64,000 nt of DNA from Chitinophagales bacterium. Lineage in GTDB: Bacteria; Bacteroidota; Bacteroidia; Chitinophagales; UBA8649. The first letter of the stretch is position 1, and each line of letters begins with the position of its first letter. The notes under the pieces are model-generated. The model had not been told where the DNA came from and did not search any database. It saw only the letters and a program-made list of their open reading frames with translations. Where the stretch lies: the NCBI GenBank assembly GCA_020635995.1, contig JACJYS010000004.1, forward strand, positions 62,001-126,000. The letters run 5' to 3'. A program made the position numbers and the translations under genes. Positions 25,487 to 34,837 of the stretch are shown here, in pieces.

Positions 25487-26347
25487 CTATTCTAACAAAT
25501 AGTTCTTTAAATTATACTTGTTAAAATTTAAGTTCTCATCAATAGATTTAATTCCATATAATCGCTTAATTTGGTCGGGGTAAATTCCCATTTTTAAAGG
25601 AAAAGTGTTTAATGAAATGTCTATAAATTTCATCAAAAAATAAGGGATTGAAATTTTAATTTTTTTTGTTTTGAAAGTTTTTTCAGCTAAAGCATATAGT
25701 TCGTAAAATGAAAATAATTCATTTCCGTTTATAGAAATTGTTTGGTTTTTATTAGTTGATTTTTCAAATATTTCATGAAAAATATAATTAGTAGCATCTT
25801 GAATATGAATAGGACTAAATTTTGAAGGGATTTTATTGGGGTAAAACAGTATTTTTTTAGTTTTAACCTTTGTTATTATATCTTCTATACCTTCTTTACT
25901 TTTTGAACCATATATTTCTGAAGGGCGGAGTATTAAATAATTACTACAATATTTTTTAATGGCTTTTTCAGCTAAAAACTTACTTTGGGCGTATTCTCCA
26001 CTATTTTTATTTGCAGTATTGCTACTTATAAATACAAATTTAACTTCCTTTTTAAGATCTATCATTTTGCATAAATACTCTGTAGCTTTATAGTTAATTT
26101 CAAAATATTCTTCTTTGTTATGAGAATGTGTTATTGCTGCTGCATGTATAATAATATCACACTCTTTTATTATTTCATCATAATTATTAAGTTCTTGTAA
26201 ATCTCCGTGTAAAACAGTTACATTGTTCAAACTCAATTCTCTTTTGCGAGTTAGACCAATAATTTCGTATTCCGATAACTGAATAAGATTAATTAAATTA
26301 AGCATTATAGGAGAGCTTATGCCCGTAATAAAAATTTTCTTTTTCAT
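25487..26347 (-). CDS. NAD-dependent epimerase/dehydratase family protein with degenerate Gly motif
   Basis: 286-residue extended SDR. Seen: N-terminal ITGISSPIMLNLI where TGxxGxxG is expected, so two of the three glycines are missing; VLHGDLQEL; DIIIHAAAITHSH; FISSNTANKNSGEYAQSKF with Y-x3-K; LRPSEIYGS. The fold is clear, but cofactor binding may be altered. It follows a GT2 glycosyltransferase gene by 3 bases in the same direction, which suggests modification of a sugar or lipid-linked glycan. Substrate unknown. Confidence 0.8.
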   Translation of the reverse strand: MKKKIFITGISSPIMLNLINLIQLSEYEIIGLTRKRELSLNNVTVLHGDLQELNNYDEIIKECDIIIHAAAITHSHNKEEYFEINYKATEYLCKMIDLKKEVKFVFISSNTANKNSGEYAQSKFLAEKAIKKYCSNYLILRPSEIYGSKSKEGIEDIITKVKTKKILFYPNKIPSKFSPIHIQDATNYIFHEIFEKSTNKNQTISINGNELFSFYELYALAEKTFKTKKIKISIPYFLMKFIDISLNTFPLKMGIYPDQIKRLYGIKSIDENLNFNKYNLKNYLLE

Positions 26348-26350
26348 TAT

Positions 26351-27052
26351 TTACTTTCTGTTAAACCTAAAGTGAATAAGGTTGCGGAGGAATTCTATTA
26401 TGGCAGAAAATTTAACAAAAGAGGCTCTTCCTTGTAAATCATAAAACTCAATTGGAAATTCTATGTAATTAGAATCAATTTCAACTAAACGAATCATTAT
26501 TTCTGTATCTATAAACCAGTCATCAGAAGTTAAATTTAGCTGTTCATAAACTTCACGTGTAAAAATTTTGGGTTTAGAGTTTACATCTTTAGATTTTATT
26601 TTAGGATACAACAGAGAAAACAAGTTATTATACACAAAAGAAATAGTTTTTCTATAAAATCCATCATTTCTTTTCTCTCTATATGTTTTCACTAAACCAT
26701 AATTTCCACCTTTAATTAATTTATAACACTTTTCAATACTTTCTATTGGGAATTGTCCATCGCCATCTATAACACATAAATACTTGCCTGTTGCCATTTG
26801 TAAACCCTCTTTCATGTCCCAACCCATCATACCTTCTTTTGGCTTGCATACAGATTTATATATTTTATCTTCAGCTACTAATTGTTGTATATATAGTTTT
26901 GTTTTATCATTTGAACCTTCAATATAGTTTCCCACCAATACTATTTCTGAATTAGAGGTTAAACTTAAGGCTATGTTTTTAACTTTCCTTGCAAAAGATA
27001 AAACTTGTTCTTCAGACCTATAACATAAAATTACAATAGTAAGTTCTGTCAT
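26351..27052 (-). CDS. Family 2 glycosyltransferase
   Basis: 233-residue GT-A enzyme. Seen: LTIVILCYRSEEQVLSF at the N-terminus, LQMATGKYLCVIDGDGQFPI with the DxD-like DGDGQ metal/nucleotide motif (about residue 95), KTYREKRNDGFYRK, and DDWFIDTEIMIRL. This is the DPM1/DPG synthase-like branch, often transferring a sugar to a lipid carrier. No C-terminal membrane helices are present. The partner epimerase lies 3 bases downstream, so they are likely an operon. Confidence 0.86.
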   Translation of the reverse strand: MTELTIVILCYRSEEQVLSFARKVKNIALSLTSNSEIVLVGNYIEGSNDKTKLYIQQLVAEDKIYKSVCKPKEGMMGWDMKEGLQMATGKYLCVIDGDGQFPIESIEKCYKLIKGGNYGLVKTYREKRNDGFYRKTISFVYNNLFSLLYPKIKSKDVNSKPKIFTREVYEQLNLTSDDWFIDTEIMIRLVEIDSNYIEFPIEFYDLQGRASFVKFSAIIEFLRNLIHFRFNRK

Positions 27053-27207
27053 AATCTAATTTTTGTTTTATTATTTTTTAAAATGTAATAGTTCAAATGT
27101 GTTTTCACAATATAAAGTTATTGATTTGATATTAATCAATAACCAAAGTAGCATTTTTTTTGTTGAATATGCATAAATTAAACTTACTCAAACGTTTCAA
27201 CCTACAA

Positions 27208-27759
27208 TTAATTTTTGCGTAAATATTTAGTTAGAATAACTATGGTTTGTCCATCAATTTTTCCTTCTATTTGTTCGTGGTTGTCCTGCACTAATCTAAT
27301 ATTATGAACTACAGTACCTTTGGTAGCCGAAACACTACTGCCTTTTACATTTAAAGTTTGCGTTAATACAACTTTATCGCCATTTTGAAGTACATTACCA
27401 TTGGCATCTATATGTTGTTCTCCACTTTCGTTCATTGCAGATAAAGCCCATTTTCTTGTTTCATCATCCATATACATCATGTCTAATAAATCTTGCTTGT
27501 GTAGCTGGTGCAGTAGCCTATAACTCATAACCTGCACAGCAGGAATTTCACTCCACATACTATCATTTAGGCAATGCCAATGCGTTTCATCAAACTGTTT
27601 ATTTTCAATTTGGGTTTTGCAAGTATCGCATATATTTATAGCATTGTGTAGAACAGATTCCGTACTTGGAGGGATAATATAAGCACTTAAATTTTCGGTG
27701 TTTTTACAAAGCTCGCATGAATTTCCACTGCGTTCTGCTAATTCTTTTTCTAAACTCAT
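27208..27759 (-). CDS. PhnA/YjdM family zinc-ribbon protein
   Basis: 183 residues, length typical. Seen: an N-terminal zinc ribbon with CELCKNTENL and INICDTCKTQI (two Cys-x2-Cys pairs), then WHCLNDSMWSEIPAVQVMSYRLL, and the C-terminal SH3-like half DANGNVLQNGDKVVLTQTLNVKGSS. Despite the PhnA name, the family is generally not tied to phosphonate use; the function is uncertain. It lies 2 bases from the CLC gene stop, probably co-transcribed with it. Confidence 0.9.
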   Translation of the reverse strand: MSLEKELAERSGNSCELCKNTENLSAYIIPPSTESVLHNAINICDTCKTQIENKQFDETHWHCLNDSMWSEIPAVQVMSYRLLHQLHKQDLLDMMYMDDETRKWALSAMNESGEQHIDANGNVLQNGDKVVLTQTLNVKGSSVSATKGTVVHNIRLVQDNHEQIEGKIDGQTIVILTKYLRKN

Positions 27760-27761
27760 TT

Positions 27762-29150
27762 TTATTTATTTGTTTTATTATTTTGGTGTAAATCGTTTAT
27801 ATATTGGTGCTTTAAGGTGTCGTAAAATGATTTTGAACTTACAGATACAGCAGTAATATTTGAAATTAAAGCTGTAAACATAATGTAAAATATAACAATA
27901 TGGCTATTGGTCATTTCTATTACTAAAATACAAGCTGTAAAAGGACTTCGGGTTATAGCGGTTAAAAATCCCGTCATACCACATAGAATAAGTAAATTAG
28001 CTTCTCCTGTAGTTAAGTCTAAAAACTGCGAAAAAACAGCACCTAAACCTGCACCTGTACTTAATGAAGGAGCAAAAATACCACCGGCTGCACCACTTGA
28101 AAAAGAAATGACAGAACCTATTATTCTTATAAAAGGGTAGTACCAATGTATGGTTTTATCGTCTGTAAATAAACTATCAACCATCATTTTTTTGCCGGAA
28201 CCTAATACATCAGAATTTATGAAATAAGCAAAACTTGCTATAACCAAGCCGCTAACGATAAGAAAAACAATATTTTGCCATTTATTTAAGTGTTGTTTTC
28301 TAAAATTGGAGAGAGAAATTATCATTTTGCCCATTATGCTGCCCAACAAACCTGTAATAATAGCAAGGGCAATAACCGGCATAACAATAGAAAAACTATA
28401 TTGCGAAATTTTAGGGTCGCCTATGTATAAATACGGTCCCAAAATACCCAAAGCCGTGATACCTGCTATAATAACGCCCGTAAGTAAAGCCGATTTAAAA
28501 TAGTTGAAATGCGTTTTTGTAAGTTCTTCAATGGCAAAAACAATTCCACCTAAAGGGGTGTTAAATGCGGCAGCAAGTCCAGCGGCAGCTCCTGTTATTA
28601 TCATATTGCTTCTTGATATTTTAGGATACCACTCTGGTAAAATATCATTTATTTTTTTAAAAATAGATGCTGATATTTGAATAGTAGGACCTTCTCTGCC
28701 TATAAAACCACCACCCAATAATAGTAATAAACTTGAAAGCATTTTAACTATAGCAACTCTAAGACCTAACAATTTATCTACTAAATCTTTATGCTTATGG
28801 TTGTTGAGTTCAATAGCGGCAGTTACTTGAGGAATACCACTTCCTTTTGAGTACGGTGCCCATTTTTTAACTACCCACCACGCAGCAATAAAAGCTATAG
28901 GAGAAAGTGCAAATAAGATATAGGGATTTAAAGAAAAAAGATGTTCGCGAAATATTTCTACAAAGTCAAATAATTTAGCATAAAATACGGCAATAATACC
29001 ACAAACAAATGCTCCTGCCCAAAACGGTATAGCATGAAGTATATTGTATTTTAACTTAGCATTATTTATTTGGTCAAAACCGAGTTTTGCATATTGCTTG
29101 AGTTTTTCAAACCAAATTTTTACTTTATGTTCAATGCTTTTAAACTGCAC
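27762..29150 (-). CDS. CLC family chloride channel/antiporter
   Basis: 462-residue membrane protein. Seen: the three selectivity motifs GSGIPQ (about residues 110-115), GREGPT with the gating Glu, and GGIFAPSLSTGAGLGAV. AFNTPLGGIVFAIEELTK carries the Glu pair in the position of the E. coli ClcA proton glutamate, which favours H+/Cl- exchange over a channel. No CBS domains follow. The start is GTG at 29150 (no earlier ATG in frame); a TAAATTTG box sits only 4 bases upstream, so the mRNA is likely leaderless. Confidence 0.9.
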   Translation of the reverse strand: MQFKSIEHKVKIWFEKLKQYAKLGFDQINNAKLKYNILHAIPFWAGAFVCGIIAVFYAKLFDFVEIFREHLFSLNPYILFALSPIAFIAAWWVVKKWAPYSKGSGIPQVTAAIELNNHKHKDLVDKLLGLRVAIVKMLSSLLLLLGGGFIGREGPTIQISASIFKKINDILPEWYPKISRSNMIITGAAAGLAAAFNTPLGGIVFAIEELTKTHFNYFKSALLTGVIIAGITALGILGPYLYIGDPKISQYSFSIVMPVIALAIITGLLGSIMGKMIISLSNFRKQHLNKWQNIVFLIVSGLVIASFAYFINSDVLGSGKKMMVDSLFTDDKTIHWYYPFIRIIGSVISFSSGAAGGIFAPSLSTGAGLGAVFSQFLDLTTGEANLLILCGMTGFLTAITRSPFTACILVIEMTNSHIVIFYIMFTALISNITAVSVSSKSFYDTLKHQYINDLHQNNKTNK

Positions 29151-29154
29151 AGTG

Positions 29155-29162
29155 CAAATTTA
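29155..29162 (-). promoter_or_regulatory. -7 promoter element for the CLC gene
   Basis: Minus-strand TAAATTTG matches the Bacteroidetes -7 box. Only CACT separates it from the GTG start codon, which implies a leaderless transcript or an unrecognised downstream start. Confidence 0.5.
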
Positions 29163-29209
29163 TGATACTTTAATGCAAATTGATAATAATAACCTAAGTT
29201 TAATTAATA

Positions 29210-30073
29210 TTAGTACGCCCTTACCATTCTATCTTTTCCTTGTAAGTCGGTATTAGTACTAACATTTTTAAAACCTTTGTCTAAAAGCATGTCTGCCACA
29301 TCATTGGCATTAAATTCATTACATTCAAAGTACAATTTGCCATTAGGTTTTAGATAAACAAGAGCTAAATCGGCAATGGCATTATAGAATTTTAAAGGAT
29401 TTTCATTTTTTACAAATAAGGCAGTATGTGGTTCATACATTAAAACATTTTTGTGCATTAGTTTTTTCTCAGCTTCCGGTATGTACGGTGGATTGCTTAC
29501 TATTATATCAAATTTTGGCAATTTCATTTTTTTCCAATAAAAGATATTTCCTTTTTTAAAATGGATTTTTGTTTGATAGAAAGTATCACTTTTTTTGGCA
29601 ACGGCAATAGCTTCTTTGCTTTTTTCAATAGCCCAAACATTGGAGGGATAAAATCTATTGGCAAGTGCCAATGCTATACATCCGCTTCCTGTGCCAATAT
29701 CTAAAATATCTAAACCATGATGTTCTTTATGGTGGTCTTGAACTATTAAATTAACAAGTTCTTCTGTTTCGGGGCGGGGAATGAGTACGTTTTTGTTGAC
29801 ATATAAATCCATTCCATAAAAATGAGCATTTTCTACTATGTATTCGTATGGCTCATGCTGCAATAATCTTTTGATTATTTGATTAAACTCTTTTAACTGG
29901 TTTTCAGTTAGTTCAATGCTATTATTGGCTACAATTTTGTAGTATTCTATATTAAAAACATCAAAAAGCAACGCTTTTAGTATTTGAATGGCTTCTTGTT
30001 TATAATAAATAGGTTTTAGTGCATCTACAAAATCATCTATAAACTTTTGCTTAGCGATTATTTGTTTTTTCAT
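29210..30073 (-). CDS. prmC: Peptide chain release factor N5-glutamine methyltransferase
   Basis: Methylates the GGQ glutamine of release factors RF1/RF2. 287 residues, normal length. Seen: helical N-terminal domain, PLNKNVLIPRPETEELV-type segment (here YVNKNVLIPRPETEEL), SAM motif ILDIGTGSGCIALALA, and the catalytic FDIIVSNPPYIPEAEK. It follows the SIMPL gene by 15 bases. Assignment is clear from the RPETE and NPPYI combination. Confidence 0.95.
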   Translation of the reverse strand: MKKQIIAKQKFIDDFVDALKPIYYKQEAIQILKALLFDVFNIEYYKIVANNSIELTENQLKEFNQIIKRLLQHEPYEYIVENAHFYGMDLYVNKNVLIPRPETEELVNLIVQDHHKEHHGLDILDIGTGSGCIALALANRFYPSNVWAIEKSKEAIAVAKKSDTFYQTKIHFKKGNIFYWKKMKLPKFDIIVSNPPYIPEAEKKLMHKNVLMYEPHTALFVKNENPLKFYNAIADLALVYLKPNGKLYFECNEFNANDVADMLLDKGFKNVSTNTDLQGKDRMVRAY

Positions 30074-30088
30074 TAGTTGAGCATCTTC

Positions 30089-30772
30089 CTATTTTATCTC
30101 AAAACGAGCTAAAATTTTATATTGCACTTTAATTTTTTCAAACTCCACATCGGGGTTTGGTTCATAGCCACCCGCATCCATAGAAACATTAGACATGCCC
30201 ATAGCTCTGTACATTGGTTGGTAGCCGTAATCTTGTTCTATAATATAAATAACATCTCCAAGTTGCTCATTTACAGCACTTAGTAAGTATTGTGCTTTTT
30301 CTTTAGCTGCTTTTACAGCATTAATTTTTACATCTTTTCTTATTTGTTCTATATCGCTGTGGTCTGTTCTGGCTACGTACATTCTGTACAGTTCCAGCTG
30401 ATTAAGCTCATACAAAACTTTAGAAGCACTATACGCATCATTTAATTTAAGTTCATAACTTTTCTGTTTAAAGCTTTCCTTGGTTTTTTTGTCCCAGCGT
30501 GTATAAGAACCCACATCAGAAAGTTTTAAGTTTTTAATGTCAATATCAAGCTTTTTTAGCGAGTTTATTAATACTTTTTCTTGGTCTTCTACGGTTCTTT
30601 TTCTGCCATCTTTTTCTTCTTGAAGGGTTATGGCAACATAAATTTCATTTGGGGTAACCATTTGCTCGGCTACGCCAGTAACTTCTACATATTTTTTATC
30701 CATTGCTGTGTTGTTTTGTGCTTTTGCTGTAAACAAAGCTAATACCATTAATATACTTAAATACTTTTTCAT
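30089..30772 (-). CDS. SIMPL-domain (DUF541) exported protein
   Basis: 227 residues with signal peptide ending in TAKAQ (about residue 19). Seen: YVEVTGVAEQMVTPNEIYVAI, the SIMPL/Oxidative-stress-defence core strand, then KINAVKAAKEKAQYLLSAV and LGDVIYIIEQDYGYQPM. SIMPL-family proteins are periplasmic and bind or report on stress components; the specific role here is unknown. Upstream of prmC in the same direction. A 27-bp hairpin unit lies 46 bases upstream of its start. Confidence 0.82.
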   Translation of the reverse strand: MKKYLSILMVLALFTAKAQNNTAMDKKYVEVTGVAEQMVTPNEIYVAITLQEEKDGRKRTVEDQEKVLINSLKKLDIDIKNLKLSDVGSYTRWDKKTKESFKQKSYELKLNDAYSASKVLYELNQLELYRMYVARTDHSDIEQIRKDVKINAVKAAKEKAQYLLSAVNEQLGDVIYIIEQDYGYQPMYRAMGMSNVSMDAGGYEPNPDVEFEKIKVQYKILARFEIK

Positions 30773-30817
30773 TTTTTTATTGTTTTTTACTTATTCATCT
30801 GCTTTCTATTTGACTTC

Positions 30818-30844
30818 GGGATTCCTGCCTTCGCAGGAATGACG
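30818..30844 (+). repeat. 27-bp hairpin repeat, copy D
   Basis: Stem ATTCCTGC / GCAGGAAT (8 bp perfect) with loop CTTC, then GACG. Compared with copy A, both stem strands have changed together at two positions, preserving pairing. It lies between the SIMPL gene start and the vWA gene stop. Confidence 0.8.
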
Positions 30845-30859
30845 TTGTCTGACGTTGGT

Positions 30860-32959
30860 CTAATATCCTCCCAGCCATTTTCTTATAAACCACTCTAAAG
30901 CTAATAAAAATATTATAGCAAAAAACAAACCATATAAATTAATTATAGGCATGGTTTTAGAACTTTCATAAAGTAATGGTTTAATATTCTCATTATTTAA
31001 GATGTCATTTTTTACATTTTCCACATTTTTAGCTAAATAATATTTTCCGTTAGTTTTGTTTGCTAATTGTTGCAAAAGTGTATGATTAGCCTGTGTTTGG
31101 GTTGCTTCAAGTTGCAATGCTTCTATACTAAAAGCTCCACTTGCGGTTAATTTTTTACCATTAAAAGTAGTGGAAGCCGTATAGTTATAGTTTCCTATGG
31201 GCAAACTTTCTGTTTCGTAAAGATAGGCTTTGGCTGTTTTAGTCATGGCAAAAGGAAATTCGTTGCCTTCGTCATTTTTTATAAGAATATTTACTTCTGG
31301 TGTGTTTATTAATTCGTAATTGTCATTGTACAGTTCCGCTTCAAAAATTACTTTTTCGCCTTCATAAAAATTATTTTTATTGGTGTTTATTCTAAACTTG
31401 CGTTTATCGCCTTTTAGGGCTAAATAATTTATAGTTTTTTCTATAATTTCATCAAAAGCGTCAGTAGTACCGTTTTCGTAGTAATCATACATTTTCCATC
31501 GCCATAAGCCATCGCCTATAAGTATGGCATTTCTTTTATTTAAGTTGTCTTGAAAAGCCAAAATAGGGTAGTCGCTAACTACTGTTCCTATTTTTTGCAA
31601 TAAACAAACTGAAGTATTATTAGCTATTTGATAACTACCAAAAGGTGTTTGTAATGGTGGAAAATCTTTAAATGCATTTATGGTGCTTTCGCTTAAATTG
31701 AAAGAAGAAAAATTGGTATTAAAAGCAGGCGAAGCATCGTTATTACTGTTACTTTTTACAGTGATATTACAAGCGTTTTGAATGGTATTTAGCTCATTAT
31801 AATTAGAAGAAGCTCCGGTAATATACCACACGGGAATATTGGTTTTTTGTATAGCATTAAACACACTATTTCCTCTGTTAGCTTTAGCTGGAAGCTGATG
31901 CACAATTACTAAACTGTAAGGGTCTAAATTTGCCGAAAATTTGTTAATGTACTGAATATCAAGCTCATAATTTTTATTTTTTTCCACTACACTTTTTATA
32001 GCCGCAATATCGGGATGGGGAGCGTTGGCAACTAAAAGGATTTTTTGTCTGTTGTCAATTACTTCTATGTAGAAATCGTAGTAGTTATTTTTTGTAGTTA
32101 TCTCATTTTCAAACTCTTGTAAGCTAACTCTATATTTATGAATACCTACTGATGATGCATTTATAATAAAACTTGTTTCTTGCTCGTCAAAATCGTTTTT
32201 AATTTGTAAAGTTTTATTGTCTAATTTTTGAGCCGAATTTTTGCCAATTTTAGAAATACTAACGGCATAGTTTTTATTGGCTAAATGATTGGCTTGCAAG
32301 CCTATTTCTATTTCTAATTTATCATCTAAATATGCCAGTTTATTGTTTCTTACAAACATTATTTTGGCATCGGTTTGAATATTAGTATCTCCTAAAGCAA
32401 TGGTGTATAAAGGAAAATCAAATGAGGTGTAGTAAGGATTATTTCCTTTGTTGTAAATACCGTCAGAAGCAAAAATTACTGCTCCCACATTTTGATTGTA
32501 AAAAGTACCGTTTATTTGTTCTAAAGCGTTGCTTAAATCGCTGGCTTTGCCTTTAAAATCTAAAGTGTCAACGGCTTTTATTTCTTCATCAAATGCAAAA
32601 TATTGTATTTCAAAATCTTTAGATAAATCGGTTAAAACGCTGTTGAGTTTATTTATATAATTAGCAGAATCTTCTTTGTTCCAGTTTAGTTTTATAGATT
32701 CGCTATTATCGTGAGCTAATACTAATACCGGCTGAATTTTGTCAACTTGTTTTTTCTTTATAAAAGGCGAAAGCAATAGAAAAGCAATAGTGCTAGCACT
32801 AAGAAAACGCAATAACGCCAATCCAAAAATTATTTTATTGGTGTGTTTGGTTTCAAGCGTAAAAACATTATTTTTAACATACAACAAAGACGCATAAATG
32901 CCTCCAAGTAAAAGGCAAAAAAGTATAAACCAAATAGGATATTGAAATATCAATTGCAT
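30860..32959 (-). CDS. Membrane-anchored von Willebrand factor A-like protein
   Basis: 699 residues. Seen: two N-terminal membrane helices (about 5-25 and 42-62), then VLVLAHDNSESIKLNW carrying the MIDAS-like DxSxS, GAVIFASDGIYNKGN, and IALGDTNIQTDAKI. A long extracytoplasmic beta-rich region follows, with HPDIAAIKSVVEKNKNYELD and AILIGDGLWRWKMYDY (glutamine-amidotransferase-like fold segment). A C-terminal helix (LYGLFFAIIFLLALEWFIRKW) closes it. This is the architecture of Bacteroidetes BatA-like/vWA membrane proteins. Precise role unknown; lies 4 bases after fabG in the same direction. Confidence 0.72.
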   Translation of the reverse strand: MQLIFQYPIWFILFCLLLGGIYASLLYVKNNVFTLETKHTNKIIFGLALLRFLSASTIAFLLLSPFIKKKQVDKIQPVLVLAHDNSESIKLNWNKEDSANYINKLNSVLTDLSKDFEIQYFAFDEEIKAVDTLDFKGKASDLSNALEQINGTFYNQNVGAVIFASDGIYNKGNNPYYTSFDFPLYTIALGDTNIQTDAKIMFVRNNKLAYLDDKLEIEIGLQANHLANKNYAVSISKIGKNSAQKLDNKTLQIKNDFDEQETSFIINASSVGIHKYRVSLQEFENEITTKNNYYDFYIEVIDNRQKILLVANAPHPDIAAIKSVVEKNKNYELDIQYINKFSANLDPYSLVIVHQLPAKANRGNSVFNAIQKTNIPVWYITGASSNYNELNTIQNACNITVKSNSNNDASPAFNTNFSSFNLSESTINAFKDFPPLQTPFGSYQIANNTSVCLLQKIGTVVSDYPILAFQDNLNKRNAILIGDGLWRWKMYDYYENGTTDAFDEIIEKTINYLALKGDKRKFRINTNKNNFYEGEKVIFEAELYNDNYELINTPEVNILIKNDEGNEFPFAMTKTAKAYLYETESLPIGNYNYTASTTFNGKKLTASGAFSIEALQLEATQTQANHTLLQQLANKTNGKYYLAKNVENVKNDILNNENIKPLLYESSKTMPIINLYGLFFAIIFLLALEWFIRKWLGGY

Positions 32960-32963
32960 AAAA

Positions 32964-33710
32964 TTACCTATTCAATCCTCCGCAAACGCTAATTACTTGT
33001 CCATTTACATAACTACTTAAATCAGAAGCAAGAAATAGAGCCGTATTGGCTACTTCTTCGGCAGTGCCTAATCTTTTTTGAGGAATACCTGCCAAATAAC
33101 CTTTTTTTACATCTTCGGGTAGTTCATCTGTCATATCGGTTTGAATAAAACCCGGAGCTATGGCATTGGTCCGTATATTTCTTGAGCCCAGTTCATCTGC
33201 TACAGATTTGGTAAAACCAATAATTCCCGCTTTAGATGCCGAATAGTTGCTTTGTCCCGCTTGCCCTTTCATGCCCACAATAGAAGTGAGATTAATGATA
33301 CTTCCTTTGCGTTGTTTTAGCATTATATAGGAAACAGGTTTTGTTAAATTAAAAATAGATTTTAAGTTGGTTTCCAAAACGCTGTCCCAATCTTCTTCAT
33401 TTATTCTAAGTAACAAATTATCTTTTGTAATGCCTGCATTGTTTACCAAAACATCTATACTGCCAAAATCTTCATTTACTTGCTTGCTCAGTTCTTGAGC
33501 ATCATTGTAAGAAGCGGCATTAGATTTATAACCTTTAACTTTTACGCCCAGTTTAGACAATTCATTTTCTAATGTCTTAGCTTTTTGCTCAGAAGAATGA
33601 TAGGTAAAAGCAATATTAGCACCATTTTGGGCAAAAACTTTAGCTATTGCGTTTCCTATACCTCTTGATGCACCAGTTACTAAGGCAACTTTATTTTCTA
33701 GTAATTTCAT
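32964..33710 (-). CDS. fabG: 3-oxoacyl-[acyl-carrier-protein] reductase
   Basis: NADPH-dependent SDR of fatty acid synthesis, 248 residues. Seen: TGASRGIGNAIA (12-23), LVNNAGITKDN (about 87-97), SIINLTSIVGMKG with the catalytic Ser, and YSASKAGIIGFTKS with Y-x3-K. The C-terminal VNGQVISVCGGLNR replaces the usual DGG with CGG, as often seen in this phylum. Other fab genes are not adjacent; a housekeeping FabG or a specialised reductase are both possible. Confidence 0.88.
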   Translation of the reverse strand: MKLLENKVALVTGASRGIGNAIAKVFAQNGANIAFTYHSSEQKAKTLENELSKLGVKVKGYKSNAASYNDAQELSKQVNEDFGSIDVLVNNAGITKDNLLLRINEEDWDSVLETNLKSIFNLTKPVSYIMLKQRKGSIINLTSIVGMKGQAGQSNYSASKAGIIGFTKSVADELGSRNIRTNAIAPGFIQTDMTDELPEDVKKGYLAGIPQKRLGTAEEVANTALFLASDLSSYVNGQVISVCGGLNR

Positions 33711-33799
33711 TCTAATGCTTTTGGCTTTTAGCCTCTAGCTATTAGCTTAAAGGTAAAAGCTTATTTTCCTTTATAAACCTTATTTTTATTGTAAACAGA

Positions 33800-34678
33800 T
33801 TACGCTTTTACACCCAATACTTCTGCCATTGTTTCTCCAATATTAGCTGGAGATTCTACTACGTGAATACCACATTCTGCCATTATTTTCATTTTAGCAG
33901 CTGCAGTATCGTCTTTTCCGCCTACAATAGCACCAGCGTGTCCCATTGTTCTTCCTTCCGGAGCTGTTTGCCCCGCTATAAAACCTACAACAGGTTTAGT
34001 GCCATTTTCTTTTATCCAATGAGCGGCATCGGCTTCTAAAGTTCCGCCTATTTCGCCTATCATTACTATGCCTTTAGTTTCCGGGTCGTTCATTAAAAGC
34101 TCTACAGCTTCTTTAGTAGTTGTACCTATAATTGGGTCGCCACCAATGCCTATAGCCGTAGTAATACCTAAACCGGCTTTTACCACTTGGTCGGCAGCTT
34201 CATAAGTCAATGTACCCGATTTAGAAACTATACCTATACTTCCTTTTTTGAAAACAAAACCTGGCATAATCCCCACTTTAGCTTCATCGGCAGTAATAAC
34301 ACCCGGGCAGTTAGGACCTACCATACGTACATCTTTATTGCTGATAAAAGCTTTAACTTTTGTCATATCTTGCACCGGAATACCTTCGGTAATAGTTATA
34401 ATTACTTTAATATCGGCATCGGCAGCTTCCATAATAGCATCGGCAGCAAAAGCAGGTGGAACAAAAATTATAGAAACATCTGCTCCTGTTTTATTAACAG
34501 CATCTGCCACAGTGTTAAATACAGGCAAGCCTAAATGCTCTTGACCACCTTTTCCCGGAGTAACACCACCAACTACCTTGGTTCCATATTCTATCATTTG
34601 GCTGGCATGAAAAGTTCCTTCTTTTCCTGTAAAACCTTGAACTATAATTTTTGAATCTTTATTTACTAATACTGACAT
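33800..34678 (-). CDS. sucD: Succinyl-CoA synthetase alpha subunit
   Basis: Catalyses the substrate-level phosphorylation step of the TCA cycle with SucC. 292 residues, complete. Seen: VQGFTGKEGTFHASQM (CoA-binding), GGVTPGKGGQEHLGLPVFNTV, GPNCPGVITADEAKVGIMPG, and GRTMGHAGAIVGG with the phospho-His (His246-247 region). sucC is not adjacent, which is normal in Bacteroidota. Divergent from the K+ channel gene. Confidence 0.96.
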   Translation of the reverse strand: MSVLVNKDSKIIVQGFTGKEGTFHASQMIEYGTKVVGGVTPGKGGQEHLGLPVFNTVADAVNKTGADVSIIFVPPAFAADAIMEAADADIKVIITITEGIPVQDMTKVKAFISNKDVRMVGPNCPGVITADEAKVGIMPGFVFKKGSIGIVSKSGTLTYEAADQVVKAGLGITTAIGIGGDPIIGTTTKEAVELLMNDPETKGIVMIGEIGGTLEADAAHWIKENGTKPVVGFIAGQTAPEGRTMGHAGAIVGGKDDTAAAKMKIMAECGIHVVESPANIGETMAEVLGVKA

Positions 34679-34823
34679 AATTTTGTTTTATTATTTTGGT
34701 GCGAAAATAAGGAAAAAATGGTTTAATACTAAGAGAAAGTAGTTTAATTAATGTGAATAAGATTTTTTGAGTATTAAAAAACCTATTTACTTATAAAGAT
34801 ATAGGCAATAACTAAAAATAAAC

Positions 34824-34831
34824 TAAATTTG
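34824..34831 (+). promoter_or_regulatory. -7 promoter element deciding the K+ channel start
   Basis: TAAATTTG lies 6 bases before ATG 34838 and overlaps the alternative in-frame TTG at 34829. That makes the TTG start unlikely and predicts an mRNA beginning at or near the ATG. Confidence 0.5.
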
Positions 34832-34837
34832 TGTATC

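Noticed and set aside
33711..33799. Repeated AGCTATTAGCTT-like phrases before fabG
   Set aside because: Short low-complexity text of a type common in such genomes; no gene or clear regulatory dyad.
34829..34837. TTG start for the K+ channel gene
   Set aside because: A -7 promoter box (34824-34831) overlaps the TTG, so the ATG at 34838 is more likely.
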